Shown in pieces: positions 60,401 through 60,999 of a stretch of 64,000 bases of DNA. This DNA is from Meandrina meandrites (Eukaryota; Cnidaria; Anthozoa; Scleractinia; Meandrinidae), in assembly GCA_963693305.1 (NCBI GenBank), contig OY855905.1, positions 5,239,201 through 5,303,200 on the forward strand, in the 5' to 3' direction. A program made the position numbers and the translations under genes. The notes under the pieces were generated by a model. It was not told the origin of the DNA. It was given only the letters and a program-made list of their open reading frames with translations, and searched no databases. How positions within the stretch are numbered: the first letter of the stretch is position 1; each line of letters starts with the position of its first letter.

Positions 60401-60999
60401 GTCTTGTCAACAGAGGAAGGTAACTGATGAATGCTCCTTTTAAGTGTATTGTAATATCATCCTGCAACTGTCACGAATGCTATTGCTTAACGACATTAAA
60501 AAAGCTCTCGAAAACCCTATCAAGATATTTACAATGAATGAAGAATGGAAGGAAGGAAGGAAGGAAGGAAGGAAGGAAGGGAGGGAGGGAGGGAGGGAGG
60601 GAGGGAGGGAGGGAGGGAGGGAGGGAGGGAGGAAGGAAGGAAGGAAGGAAGGAAGGAAGGAAGGAAGGAAGGAAGGAAGGAAGGAAGGAAGGAAGGAAGG
60701 AAGGAAGGAAGGAAGGAAGGAAGGAAGGAAGGAAGGAAGGAAGGAAGGAAGAAGGAAGGAAGGAAGGATTTCTTGTTTCATACGTTTGATTGTTTCTTTT
60801 TAATTCGTTGCTCATTCAAGTGAGCGAGTGATTGGTAAACTGATTTTTGTTCATTTTTCTGCGTAAACCAGGGCCAAAGCAAGACGAAGGCCTTGCGAGT
60901 AGCGAAAGCCCGTCTGCCACAGATGAGGCATCGTCATGTCTTTCTAAAGCCCCGCTTGGACAAGAAAACTTTGATGATGAATATGAAACAGCATTGTAA
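587..60999 (+). CDS. RXFP/LGR-like GPCR, multi-exon gene (5' end outside window)
   Basis: Assembled from exons listed separately. The ectodomain is an array of single-LRR exons (72 nt, phase 2 at both ends, so CT|G or CT|A restores the Leu codon at most junctions). One long exon then encodes a short Cys cluster (CCHM...DC...DC) and seven TM helices, followed by a phase-1 exon chain for the cytoplasmic tail. The 7TM exon carries RXFP-like features: SDGLMGIYL in TM2, SGEYYLHD in loop 1, a conserved loop-1 Cys, LSSEVSL in TM3, and [16 protein letters not shown] in TM7. Known RXFPs have about ten LRRs plus an LDLa module; here at least 25 intact LRR exons are visible and no LDLa, which should lie upstream. 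It should act at the plasma membrane; the ligand is unknown. Exon usage is inferred, and the 5'-most array could belong to a partial duplicate gene. Introns of 11.6 kb and 11.4 kb are swollen by transposons. Confidence 0.9.
724..783 (+). pseudogene. Truncated LRR exon 2 (C type, 3' end deleted)
   Basis: Acceptor tatag is intact and the exon reads [10 protein letters not shown] like the complete copy at 4264-4335. After ...GACAAAAATAC it jumps to sequence that in the intact copy lies about 110 nt downstream in the intron (tttgycgcaaccatg), so the last part of the LRR and the splice donor are gone. The frame stays open to TAA at 869-871. The copy at 7728 has the same deletion. Confidence 0.85.
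784..1323. other. Intron, duplicate of 7785-8284
   Basis: Near-identical to 7785-8284 (tttaagttttatacaatattcgcaa..., ttctcgtcatcaaatttcaag...). No exon or other gene seen. It ends in the target duplication of the element starting at 1324. Confidence 0.7.
1640..1810. repeat. 22-bp tandem repeats, left arm
   Basis: Units of about 22 bp with the core GATTTATAAATC and spacer CGCAAATGTGT. The core is itself palindromic, so each unit can form a hairpin. Confidence 0.8.
1930..2028 (+). other. Candidate first exon inside left arm of the fold-back element
   Basis: ATG at 1930 opens a 33-codon frame ([10 protein letters not shown]..., [11 protein letters not shown]) that runs to CAG followed by gtagtg, a plausible donor. 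The same exon appears reversed in the other arm. It is unlike any LRR exon and ends in phase 0, so it would not join LRR exons in frame. Probably the 5' exon of the element's original gene or a captured host exon; no function assigned. Confidence 0.45.
2586..2685 (-). other. Mirror copy of the candidate first exon, right arm
   Basis: On the minus strand ATG at 2685-2683 opens [20 protein letters not shown]..., the inverted counterpart of 1930-2028 with a few substitutions. It is followed by GGGTAGTG at the same donor position. Confidence 0.45.
2765..3115. repeat. 22-bp tandem repeats, right arm
   Basis: About fifteen units of CACACATTTGCGATTTATAAAT with minor variants. It is the inverted counterpart of the array at 1640-1810 but has more units. 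Confidence 0.85.
3660..3731 (+). CDS. LRR exon 3 (A type)
   Basis: Acceptor gaatag, donor gtaagt, phase 2-2. Begins [10 protein letters not shown] and contains DNNTQ, an N-glycosylation sequon. Identical to 7270-7341. Confidence 0.88.
3981..4052 (+). CDS. LRR exon 4 (B type)
   Basis: Acceptor catag, donor gtaagt, 72 nt phase 2-2. Begins [10 protein letters not shown]. Confidence 0.88.
4264..4335 (+). CDS. LRR exon 5 (C type, intact)
   Basis: Acceptor tatag, donor gtaagt, 72 nt phase 2-2. Begins [10 protein letters not shown]. Reference for the truncated C copies at 724 and 7728. Confidence 0.88.
4336..4993. other. Intron
   Basis: Repeats the cassette intron sequence seen at 784-1300 and 1-170. 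No exon seen. Ends in the TTAA used by the MITE at 4994. Confidence 0.65.
4994..5598. mobile_element. piggyBac-type MITE with TTAA target
   Basis: Termini CCCTTTCAGTGC and GCAGTGAAAGGG are inverted repeats with one mismatch. TTAA flanks both ends (4990-4993, 5599-5602). The paralogous empty site at about 165 reads acatgTTTAAaagctg. TTAA targeting and CCC ends match piggyBac. No coding capacity seen; a G tract lies near the right end. Confidence 0.85.
5806..5877 (+). CDS. LRR exon 6 (A type)
   Basis: Acceptor gaatag, donor gtaagt, phase 2-2. Begins [10 protein letters not shown] (Q to E relative to the other A exons). Confidence 0.87.
6129..6200 (+). pseudogene. LRR exon 7 (B type) with destroyed splice donor
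   Basis: The LRR frame is intact ([10 protein letters not shown]...), but the donor reads ctaaat instead of gtaagt. Read-through gives CTC TAA, an in-frame stop at 6202-6204 directly after the last Leu. The exon must be skipped, or acts as a terminal exon. Confidence 0.85.
6439..6510 (+). CDS. LRR exon 8 (C type)
   Basis: Acceptor aaag, donor gtaagt, phase 2-2. Begins [13 protein letters not shown]; the tail reads DKTIQL, diverged from the other C copies. Confidence 0.85.
6611..6751. repeat. Inserted repeat with TGTAAC...GTTACA ends
   Basis: Non-homologous to the surrounding cassette introns (foreign sequence about 6545-6815). The inner segment starts TGTAACG and ends GGGTTACA, like a short solo LTR. 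I see no convincing target duplication. Confidence 0.35.
6904..6975 (+). CDS. LRR exon 9 (B type)
   Basis: Acceptor gatag, donor gtaagt, phase 2-2. Begins [10 protein letters not shown]. Confidence 0.87.
7270..7341 (+). CDS. LRR exon 10 (A type)
   Basis: Acceptor gaatag, donor gtaagt, phase 2-2. Identical to 3660-3731 over all 72 bases. Confidence 0.88.
7591..7662 (+). CDS. LRR exon 11 (B type)
   Basis: Acceptor gatag, donor gtaagt, phase 2-2. Identical to 587-658 over all 72 bases. Confidence 0.88.
7728..7787 (+). pseudogene. Truncated LRR exon 12 (C type)
   Basis: Same 3' deletion junction as 724-783 (AAAAATAC joined to ATTTGTCGCAACC), so the two derive from one broken ancestor copied with its flanks. 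The frame stays open and ends at the same TAA position as the first copy. Confidence 0.85.
7788..8284. other. Intron, duplicate of 784-1300
   Basis: Continues the duplicated cassette up to caaaagcatt, where homology stops abruptly at ATGGGGCG. No gene seen. Confidence 0.65.
8285..8930. mobile_element. Fragment of an unclassified element beginning ATGGGGCG
   Basis: Homology to the cassette introns breaks at 8285, where the sequence starts ATGGGGCG, like the end of the 1324-3430 element. Beyond the ends the two do not match. No matching right end or target duplication was found, so this is probably truncated. It contains a minus-strand candidate exon. Confidence 0.35.
8698..8805 (-). other. 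Candidate first exon [12 protein letters not shown]...
   Basis: On the minus strand ATG at 8805-8803 opens a 36-codon frame ([20 protein letters not shown], later [10 protein letters not shown]) ending at a good donor (GAA followed by gtaagtg). Acidic and Leu-rich. GC-richer sequence with a CACGTGAC motif lies just upstream on that strand. I recognise no family. It may be the 5' exon of a transposon gene or an antisense host gene whose remaining exons are not visible. Confidence 0.45.
9216..10218. mobile_element. CAGGG-ended DNA element (hAT-like MITE) containing a hammerhead ribozyme
   Basis: Perfect 14-bp inverted ends CAGGGCCCGCGCAG and CTGCGCGGGCCCTG, with G/C homopolymer tracts just inside both ends. 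The paralogous site in block II (about 26950) lacks it. CAGGG ends suggest hAT, but no clean 8-bp duplication is visible. An 80-codon frame at 9881-10123 has no recognisable domain. Hammerhead at 9557-9605. Confidence 0.75.
9557..9605 (+). ncRNA. Type I hammerhead ribozyme, copy 1
   Basis: Core motifs in order: stem I strand CAATTGCG, CTGATGA (9565-9571), stem II GTC/GAC closing an 8-nt loop, GAAA (9586-9589), minimal palindromic stem III CAGCTG, TC with cleavage expected after C9597, then CGCGATTG pairing with the first strand (8 bp, one G-U). This tiny stem III is typical of hammerheads in Penelope-like elements and metazoan retrozymes, which act as dimers. Confidence 0.85.
10398..10412. 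repeat. Short (CGAA)n microsatellite, block I
   Basis: About three CGAA units; paralogous to the longer tracts at 27138-27169 and 30433-30485. Confidence 0.8.
10504..12284. mobile_element. TTAA-targeting DNA element, 1.78 kb, non-autonomous
   Basis: Inverted ends AGGTCAAATGAACCAAATTTT and its complement (one A indel). Flanked by TTAA at 10500-10503 and TCAA at 12285-12288, the second reading as a TTAA with one substitution. The empty paralogue in block II at about 27250 reads aattccTTAAtaaaatg. A 63-codon frame at 11845-12036 shows no domain. Kolobok- or piggyBac-like by target only. Confidence 0.75.
12351..12422 (+). CDS. LRR exon 13 (E type)
   Basis: Acceptor gatag, donor gtaagt, phase 2-2. 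Begins [10 protein letters not shown] and ends LLWWL. Paralogue of 27344-27415. Confidence 0.85.
12775..12840. repeat. Small fold-back repeat (AACCTCGTTTCCAG)
   Basis: Perfect 15-bp arms CAACCTCGTTTCCAG at 12775-12789 and the complement at 12826-12840. Degenerate relatives occur in the introns at about 14155-14230 and 15925-16000. Confidence 0.75.
13501..13680 (-). pseudogene. 5'-truncated LINE tail fragment
   Basis: On the minus strand the frame reads [18 protein letters not shown] then GLCPRRGYR, matching the C-terminal pattern of the LINE at 22812-25106 ([16 protein letters not shown]...EALCA). It ends in an ATG/ATC triplet tail. Flanks AGCGAAAATT and GGCGATAATT look like a diverged target duplication, and block II has the uninserted site (tatggcgacaattac). 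Confidence 0.75.
13916..13987 (+). CDS. LRR exon 14 (D type)
   Basis: Acceptor ccag, donor gtaagt, phase 2-2. Begins [13 protein letters not shown]. Confidence 0.87.
13988..14539. other. Intron, paralogous to 15750-16247
   Basis: Shares attttaacttgaatctccttatttccgac and caagaagggaaaactctgga with the next intron, showing a D exon plus intron duplication. No gene seen. Confidence 0.65.
14544..15114. mobile_element. TTAA-targeting MITE with ~130-bp inverted repeats
   Basis: Ends AGTTCCCATAACGTC and GGCGTTATGGGCACT. The arms continue (ttcacccaatraactkctgcgaaaa...) for about 130 bp. TTAA flanks both sides (14540-14543, 15115-15118). Paralogous empty sites at about 12986 and 28688 read gatattaagtaat. 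The open frames inside are not recognisable. Confidence 0.8.
15678..15749 (+). CDS. LRR exon 15 (D type)
   Basis: Acceptor ccag, donor gtaagt, phase 2-2. Begins [13 protein letters not shown]. Confidence 0.87.
15750..17940. other. First part of an 11.6-kb intron
   Basis: 15750-16247 is paralogous to 13988-14539. At 16248 a left end AAAGTGCCCATAACGTC of the 14544 MITE family begins and continues to about 16410 without a matching right end (truncated copy). 16970-17035 and 17455-17510 are inverted repeats (TCGGCCTC.TTGATTGACAGCTG), a fold-back repeat of about 540 bp. No host exon seen. Confidence 0.6.
17955..18535 (+). pseudogene. Degenerate LINE reverse-transcriptase C-terminal fragment
   Basis: The readable frame at 18192-18533 has [28 protein letters not shown] and [12 protein letters not shown], the post-RT region of a non-LTR element. 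Upstream in-frame pieces (WELKVN, YLGIHH) are separated by stops and frameshifts. It stops abruptly at the GCGGAGCTCC sequence at 18536. Different clade from 22812-25106. Confidence 0.75.
18534..20777. mobile_element. Possible element bounded by GCGGAGCTCC inverted ends
   Basis: Starts AGCGGAGCTCC followed by the palindrome GCGCGCGAAGCGCGC; GGAGCTCCGCTTTT at about 20767-20780 is the inverted match. It interrupts the LINE fragment. Contains a (CCGT)n tract at 18626-18650 and a G-rich tract. Open frames at 19046-19360 (104 aa) and 19378-19581 (67 aa) have no family I recognise. Boundaries are tentative. Confidence 0.4.
22530..22733 (-). mobile_element. SINE fragment (tail part)
   Basis: Matches the SINE at 43287-43590 (gatgggatgctagtccatcgcagggttacccccagc) but lacks the tRNA-like head. 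It lies just upstream of the LINE. Confidence 0.75.
22761..22792. repeat. Perfect 16-bp direct repeat
   Basis: AAGAAATAAAAGCATC twice in tandem, immediately before the LINE 5' junction. Confidence 0.9.
22796..22856. repeat. Perfect 23-bp inverted repeat at LINE 5' junction
   Basis: Arms at 22796-22818 and 22834-22856 are exact complements around a 15-nt spacer. The right arm is native LINE coding sequence, so the left arm is an inverted copy added at the 5' end. Confidence 0.92.
22812..25106 (+). CDS. LINE ORF2 fragment: end of endonuclease plus reverse transcriptase
   Basis: Uninterrupted 764 codons. It starts at the last endonuclease motif (ASDHHLV, residues 16-22). Reverse transcriptase follows: [14 protein letters not shown] (272-285), AGFRSGRGT (367-375), catalytic FVDFEKAFD (400-408) and FADD (502-505), then YGCETW and a C-terminal [13 protein letters not shown] and [10 protein letters not shown] region typical of RTE/CR1-L2-like elements. 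Most of the endonuclease and any ORF1 are missing (5' truncation). The ATG used here lies in the inverted arm and is not the native start. The absence of stops suggests a fairly recent insertion. Clade assignment is approximate. Confidence 0.9.
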   Translation: MAPVLDTRAIRSADIASDHHLVCTKLRLKLKAAPKRHGIRRTRYDTQKLENDGCRRQFRLELRNRFEILQREELEDDKADQPEAELGKANDILEKAYNMTAKKVLGYKTKKVKPWISKESWDLIEQRKAIKLKLDGTNSERLKEKRRVEYKAKDREVKRQIRRDKRNWTDGIAKEAEEAANMQHTKTLYNLTKTICKPRQSTVVNDKNGNALSSDEDKRKRWREHFMEILNREEPAYPINEEDCEQQDIADIDTGPVSKAEIRRAIKSLKNGKAPGEDMITAELLKADLEFTIDRVKELVDTIWSLEKVPRKWKRGLIIKIPKKGNLRECKNWRGVTLLPVVSKILGRVVIDRICMGIDCRLRKEQAGFRSGRGTTEQIFILRNILEQVNEWQATLYINFVDFEKAFDSVHRNGLWMIMKQYGIPEKIINIVKALYDGFECAVVQEEATSEWFELTTGVKQGCTMSGFLFLLIIDWVMRHTVKEVGTGLRWKFTSKLEDLDFADDVALISSTQRHVQLKTNRLVENAERTGLRVNVEKCKVMRVNARNIEAITVNGLALEDVEKFTYLGATVCKQGGGEEDIKARLGKARGAFVKLNRVWNSSSVSRKTKIRLYKTLVKPVLMYGCETWKMNEGDAKKIDVFQNRCLRRIMKIKWQDKISNRELLERANAERLSEEVRRRRWRFIAHILRQQPDNDCVTALTWTPEGKRKRGRPKTTWRRTVEKERSKAVWQSWGEVRTAAQDRNRWRAHVEALCANLAPGDRN
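25592..25725. mobile_element. Small MITE-like inverted repeat (TAACACC ends)
   Basis: 25-bp arms (TAACACCctGCTGGTGAGCAAGCTA and complement, few mismatches) enclosing about 84 bp. No coding capacity. Confidence 0.6.
25905..26150. repeat. Degenerate tandem repeat, roughly 35-40 bp unit
   Basis: Repeated phrase of the type cacaggcagtca.....agccaacaaattnaaacacag, six or so diverged units. Confidence 0.65.
27138..27169. repeat. (CGAA)n microsatellite, block II
   Basis: About seven to eight units, intermediate between the paralogous tracts at 10398 and 30433. Confidence 0.85.
27344..27415 (+). CDS. LRR exon 16 (E type)
   Basis: Acceptor gatag, donor gtaagt, phase 2-2. Begins [10 protein letters not shown] and ends HLWWL. 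Confidence 0.86.
27416..28547. other. Intron, paralogous to 12423-13915
   Basis: Colinear with block I apart from insertions and deletions. No gene seen. Confidence 0.65.
28548..28619 (+). CDS. LRR exon 17 (D type)
   Basis: Acceptor ccag, donor gtaagt, phase 2-2. Begins [13 protein letters not shown]: the consensus LRR Asn is Ser and the Pro after it is Arg, suggesting relaxed constraint. Confidence 0.85.
28620..29372. other. Intron
   Basis: Another diverged copy of the D-type intron (caaaaccaaaattacccaacc, attcgtgatactaattccgat). No gene seen. Confidence 0.6.
29373..29444 (+). CDS. LRR exon 18 (D type)
   Basis: Acceptor ccag, donor gtaggt, phase 2-2. Begins [13 protein letters not shown]. 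Confidence 0.84.
30070..30560. repeat. Partial segmental duplication block III
   Basis: Third copy of the gagaaaaatcgtcttg... / cagcttctt / CGAA region, more diverged than blocks I and II. No LRR exon follows it. Confidence 0.75.
30433..30485. repeat. (CGAA)n microsatellite, block III
   Basis: About thirteen units; longest of the three paralogous tracts. Confidence 0.9.
34255..34360 (-). repeat. 3' LTR of gypsy element
   Basis: Direct repeat of 38757-38862 with three differences. Confidence 0.9.
34582..36150 (-). CDS. Gypsy integrase region
   Basis: 522 codons. The first ~55 residues are a shadow frame over the RNase H end; genuine coding begins near residue 60. Zinc-binding HHCC: H155/H158, C188, C191. 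Catalytic triad D219 (AMDI), D272 (SDNGG), E308 (GKVES), with the DD35E spacing. The C-terminus is basic and Pro-rich. Continuous with the RNase H frame except for a frameshift near 36010. Confidence 0.9.
   Translation of the reverse strand: MSVSTSTFMAERVLMSEQIISHWKSSLGSLCSLHPDDYNACCCTCVTSDATPGDQIFNICGQTEFEEEIESINQTDFLKVTDKQIQQQTVQDTALQVLKSTILSGWPETKEEVPVIVREYWAYRDELTAQNGVLFKGSRIVIPKSMRPEMLVRIHSSHLGAEACLRKARDVLYWPNLSNEVRDMVGQCSACNEYQQSQCKEPLMTHEIPECPWSRVAMDIFTLDGEDYLITVDFYSDLWEVDTLPNMTSETVIERSKALFSRYRVPEAVISDNGGQFASEQFTNFARDWEFEHITTSPYHSQSNGKVESAVKIAKKIIKKAKRSGEDVWKAILDWRNTPTENMGSSPAQRLMSRRTRTLLPPANRLLRPQVVEGVAEKIKVRRQKAKHYYYRGSKELPELKIGQSVRVKPSPPQRENKWRLGTCVQQVAPRSYIVDVSGREYRRNRKFLRTTLEPVQEEPDTVKLSTPDTPEPEMGLRAPPLPSTPKEPGLSVLDEPDVVEPLRQTRTRTVRLPERYRDFVC
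36005..36610 (-). CDS. Gypsy RT thumb and RNase H region
   Basis: Begins [13 protein letters not shown], the segment after the RT palm, then [13 protein letters not shown] and RNase H motifs [13 protein letters not shown] and RTDHKPLE. Same frame as 36653-38596, separated only by a TGA. It ends early after RRLQRM, where the expected RNase H end is deleted and the frame shifts into the integrase. Confidence 0.9.
   Translation of the reverse strand: MTEVPYMGHLLTSDGLRPDPQKVQAVIDMPNPDGIKAVQRFLGFVNYLSKFLPHISGVSEPLRCLTDKDSVWCWQSQHNEAMENIKKLVTAQPILRYYDVKEEVTIQCDASEVGLGAALLQNGQPVAIDSRSLSSTERRYVQIEKECLAIVFSCERFDQYIHGRASVNVRTDHKPLEIIFRKSLLTAPRRLQRMLLHLCDQ
36653..38596 (-). CDS. Gypsy gag-protease-RT
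   Basis: 647 codons. Gag-like N-terminal part (1-200), two zinc knuckles (C221..C235 and C242..C255), protease active-site-like MDCGS at 319-323 (Cys where Thr or Ser is usual), RT palm with [10 protein letters not shown] (553-562) and IADDI (616-620). Ends at TGA 36655-36653, the only change interrupting the RT frame here. Confidence 0.92.
   Translation of the reverse strand: MMAASNFPTPAPMDMKGDLAHNWSFFQSQFENYEIAVGLDKKDEAIRVATLLSVMGKECFRVFIHIEMADGDKKKIDPILQALQAHFEPTRNVIYERYKFNTCEQSQGETFAQYITKLRQLASTCEFGTLENDLIRDRLVLGTIDASARARMLREPKLTLQKATDMCRNSEITSLQLRNLNNDKVSEVKFVKNDKKGKKPKGTPPKHHGSENARNETPHACTYCGGKHPKQGKHCPAYGVTCTNCKKMHHFVKVCKQPKKPNNVNMLDAPSDESDSSSDESVYNMEHTVGSVKASGEKWFATRSLSVNGKTPCDIPCQMDCGSTCNLISYADYCRITQDGDPKLQKSNANLRLYDGSVIVPKGTCTLHCSRQGKEQLLDFQVVDIDQKPLLSATTCEELGLLTVNLDERVHAVEDAGPQRNPVEARVPTSPITLEYIVANYGDVFSGLGCLPGEYCIEIDKSIKPVQHQPRRVAVPLKSELKKKIEELEQKQVLAKVTKPSDWISSMVAIRKPSGKLRICIDPKDLNQALKRSHYPMPTIEVLPRLSNAKVFSVLDAKDGFWQVKLQEESSYLTTFWTPFGRFRWLRMPFGISTAPEEFRRRQHEVLEGLPGVEVIADDILVYGSGDTKEQADLDHDRNLIGLLERA
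38757..38862 (-). repeat. 5' LTR of gypsy element
   Basis: TG...CA-type ends TGTT/AACA; next to the putative tRNA-Leu primer site on its left. Confidence 0.9.
38863..40836. other. Last part of the 11.4-kb intron
   Basis: Contains a perfect 22-bp palindrome ATATCCTCACTAGTGAGGATAT at 38959-38980. No exon or gene supported. Confidence 0.6.
40837..40908 (+). CDS. LRR exon 19 (D type)
   Basis: Acceptor aaag, donor gtaagt, phase 2-2. Begins [13 protein letters not shown]. Confidence 0.87.
41079..41150 (+). CDS. LRR exon 20 (diverged)
   Basis: Acceptor gtag, donor gtaagt, phase 2-2. Begins [15 protein letters not shown]; the Phe replacements still fit the LRR pattern. Confidence 0.85.
41327..41474. 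repeat. (GACCGC)n hexanucleotide minisatellite
   Basis: Near-perfect CGACCG units passing into CGACTG at the right end. All six frames stay open here (Thr-Ala, Asp-Cys-like and Arg-Gly repeats), so long ORFs in this interval are artefacts. Confidence 0.95.
41547..41726. repeat. (GACTGT/GACTGC)n hexanucleotide minisatellite
   Basis: Blocks of GACTGT, then GACTGC, then GACTGT. A sister tract to 41327-41474 in the same intron. Confidence 0.95.
41870..41941 (+). CDS. LRR exon 21
   Basis: Acceptor gtag, donor gtaagt, phase 2-2. Begins [13 protein letters not shown]. Confidence 0.86.
41942..43273. other. Intron
   Basis: Imperfect inverted phrases near 42400-42530 (ctcgtgttacgtgaggt / cacgaggtaac). 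No exon or gene seen. Confidence 0.6.
43287..43590 (-). mobile_element. tRNA-derived SINE with 13-bp target duplication
   Basis: On the minus strand the head has A-box-like TAATGGTTAGTGCG and B-box GGTTCGAGCCC, followed by a body containing GATGGACTAGCATCCCATCC. TTTCTTTAAATTA flanks both sides (43274-43286, 43591-43603). Confidence 0.88.
44261..44305 (-). ncRNA. Type I hammerhead ribozyme, copy 2
   Basis: Minus-strand order: ACTGTG, CTGATGA, GTTC-CAATAA-GAAC (stem II, 4 bp), GAAA, palindromic stem III CAGCTG, TC, CACGGT. Stem I is 6 bp with one G-U. Stems I and II differ in sequence from copy 1 yet still pair. Flanking sequence after the ribozyme (cctgctatatcggttctagtcgtggtgg) matches copy 1. 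Confidence 0.85.
44318..44491. mobile_element. PIF/Harbinger-like MITE, copy 1
   Basis: Inverted ends GGGCGCGTTCGTTTGGG and CCCAAAACGAACGCGCCC with TAA on both sides. Internal palindrome ctgctcctgggagcag. Closely matches 51001-51160. Confidence 0.85.
44893..44964 (+). CDS. LRR exon 22
   Basis: Acceptor gcag, donor gtgagt, phase 2-2. Begins [13 protein letters not shown]; clearly diverged from the upstream array. Confidence 0.85.
45061..45225 (+). mobile_element. tRNA-derived SINE (head looks like a tRNA with TGT in the loop)
   Basis: A-box-like GGTTAGAGCGC (45071), ACTTGTAAT in the anticodon region, B-box GGTTCAAATCC (45108-45118), acceptor-like CTCCCTGCC with no matching 5' strand. It is followed by a non-tRNA body (cttcggtggccccgaattcaactctcc). 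Not a functional tRNA gene. Confidence 0.7.
45226..46129. other. Intron
   Basis: No exon, element or gene I can support. Confidence 0.55.
46130..46201 (+). CDS. LRR exon 23
   Basis: Acceptor tcag, donor gtaagt, phase 2-2. Begins [13 protein letters not shown]; first base A gives CTA for the junction Leu. Confidence 0.88.
46699..46770 (+). CDS. LRR exon 24
   Basis: Acceptor ctag, donor gtaagt, phase 2-2. Begins [16 protein letters not shown] glycosylation sequon near the end. Confidence 0.88.
46771..47449. other. Intron
   Basis: Nothing beyond intronic sequence seen; the short open frames show no domain. Confidence 0.55.
47450..47521 (+). CDS. LRR exon 25
   Basis: Acceptor ttag, donor gtaagc, phase 2-2. 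Begins [13 protein letters not shown]. Confidence 0.87.
47825..48030. repeat. (TCTG)/(CCTG) low-complexity tract
   Basis: TCTG units, then CTGCCCTC units and a CCTGCAGGCAGGCAGGCGCC palindromic stretch. ORFs across it on either strand are artefacts. Confidence 0.9.
48127..48198 (+). CDS. LRR exon 26
   Basis: Acceptor taag, donor gtgagt, phase 2-2. Begins [13 protein letters not shown]. The junction codon to the next exon is AT|C (Ile) instead of Leu. Confidence 0.87.
48365..48436 (+). CDS. LRR exon 27
   Basis: Acceptor gcag, donor gtgagt, phase 2-2. Begins [13 protein letters not shown]. Confidence 0.87.
49208..49535. repeat. Tandem pair of fold-back repeats
   Basis: Each unit has GTAATCACATGATTT...CAATTTGGGATAAATCAGCACTCGTAAATTTTTC followed by its inverted complement. 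The second unit (about 49395-49535) is a slightly shorter duplicate. Confidence 0.8.
51001..51160. mobile_element. PIF/Harbinger-like MITE, copy 2
   Basis: Ends GGGCGCTTTCGTTTGGG and CCCAAACGAACGCGCCC with TAA on both sides; slightly shorter relative of 44318-44491. Confidence 0.85.
54219..54290 (+). CDS. LRR exon 28 (last LRR)
   Basis: Acceptor gcag, donor gtaaga, phase 2-2. Begins [13 protein letters not shown]; the terminal GT joins G of the 7TM exon to give Val. Confidence 0.88.
54889..55894 (+). CDS. 7TM exon of RXFP/LGR-like receptor
   Basis: 1006 nt: one base completing Val, then 335 codons, ending in phase 0 at CAG followed by gtatga. Exon residues: [18 protein letters not shown] juxtamembrane Cys cluster; TM1 [21 protein letters not shown]2 with [13 protein letters not shown]; loop 1 [13 protein letters not shown]3 [19 protein letters not shown] (DR-type switch); TM4 [18 protein letters not shown]5 [19 protein letters not shown]; a basic loop 3 with many Ala/Arg; TM6 [20 protein letters not shown]7 with [16 protein letters not shown] (NPxxY). 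An intronless 7TM region is common in rhodopsin-type LGRs. Intron retention would end the protein at PQV. Confidence 0.95.
56234..56318 (+). CDS. Tail exon 1 (helix 8)
   Basis: Acceptor acag, donor gttaag, 85 nt, phase 0 to 1. Encodes [18 protein letters not shown] then FFCCPQHK: an amphipathic helix 8 followed by two Cys, likely palmitoylation sites. Confidence 0.85.
56839..57255. mobile_element. MITE with TACCG..GGGGTAC inverted ends
   Basis: Left end TACCGTCCGGGGGGTAC, right end GTACCCCCCCCCCCCGGTA. Inside are repeated phrases of the type taccctatttaaggan. No coding capacity. Confidence 0.7.
57547..57624 (+). CDS. Tail exon 2 (acidic)
   Basis: Acceptor gcag, 78 nt, phase 1-1. Encodes [20 protein letters not shown] then EEDEG. 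Donor gtcctt is weak, so the 3' end is the least certain of the tail exons. Confidence 0.65.
57625..59757. other. Intron
   Basis: Contains imperfect copies of gcaaatgatccc... at 58030-58140 and is otherwise unremarkable. Frames at 59052-59309 and 59396-59668 have no domain. Confidence 0.55.
59758..59802 (+). CDS. Tail exon 3
   Basis: Acceptor gcag, donor gtaatg, 45 nt, phase 1-1. Encodes [14 protein letters not shown]. Confidence 0.75.
59967..60020 (+). CDS. Tail exon 4 (basic)
   Basis: Acceptor tcag, donor gtaagt, 54 nt, phase 1-1. Encodes [17 protein letters not shown], with RKRTS and RRAL resembling basophilic kinase sites. Confidence 0.8.
60360..60419 (+). CDS. Tail exon 5
   Basis: Acceptor acag, donor gtaact, 60 nt, phase 1-1. 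Encodes [19 protein letters not shown]. Confidence 0.8.
60545..60769. repeat. (GGAA)/(GGGA) microsatellite
   Basis: GGAA, then about ten GGGA units, then a long GGAA run, all in the intron before the last exon. Polypurine on the + strand; the open frames (Lys-Glu-Gly-Arg or Pro-Ser-Phe-Leu repeats) are artefacts. Confidence 0.97.
60872..60999 (+). CDS. Terminal exon with PDZ ligand
   Basis: Acceptor ccag. Encodes [20 protein letters not shown] ... [13 protein letters not shown] and stops at TAA 60997-60999. Rich in Ser/Asp/Glu. C-terminal ETAL is a class I PDZ-binding motif (T at -2, L at 0). Confidence 0.87.

Noticed and set aside
60440..60823. Five ORFs with Lys-Glu-Gly-Arg or Pro-Ser-Phe-Leu repeats
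   Set aside because: Translations of the GGAA/GGGA microsatellite inside an intron of the receptor.
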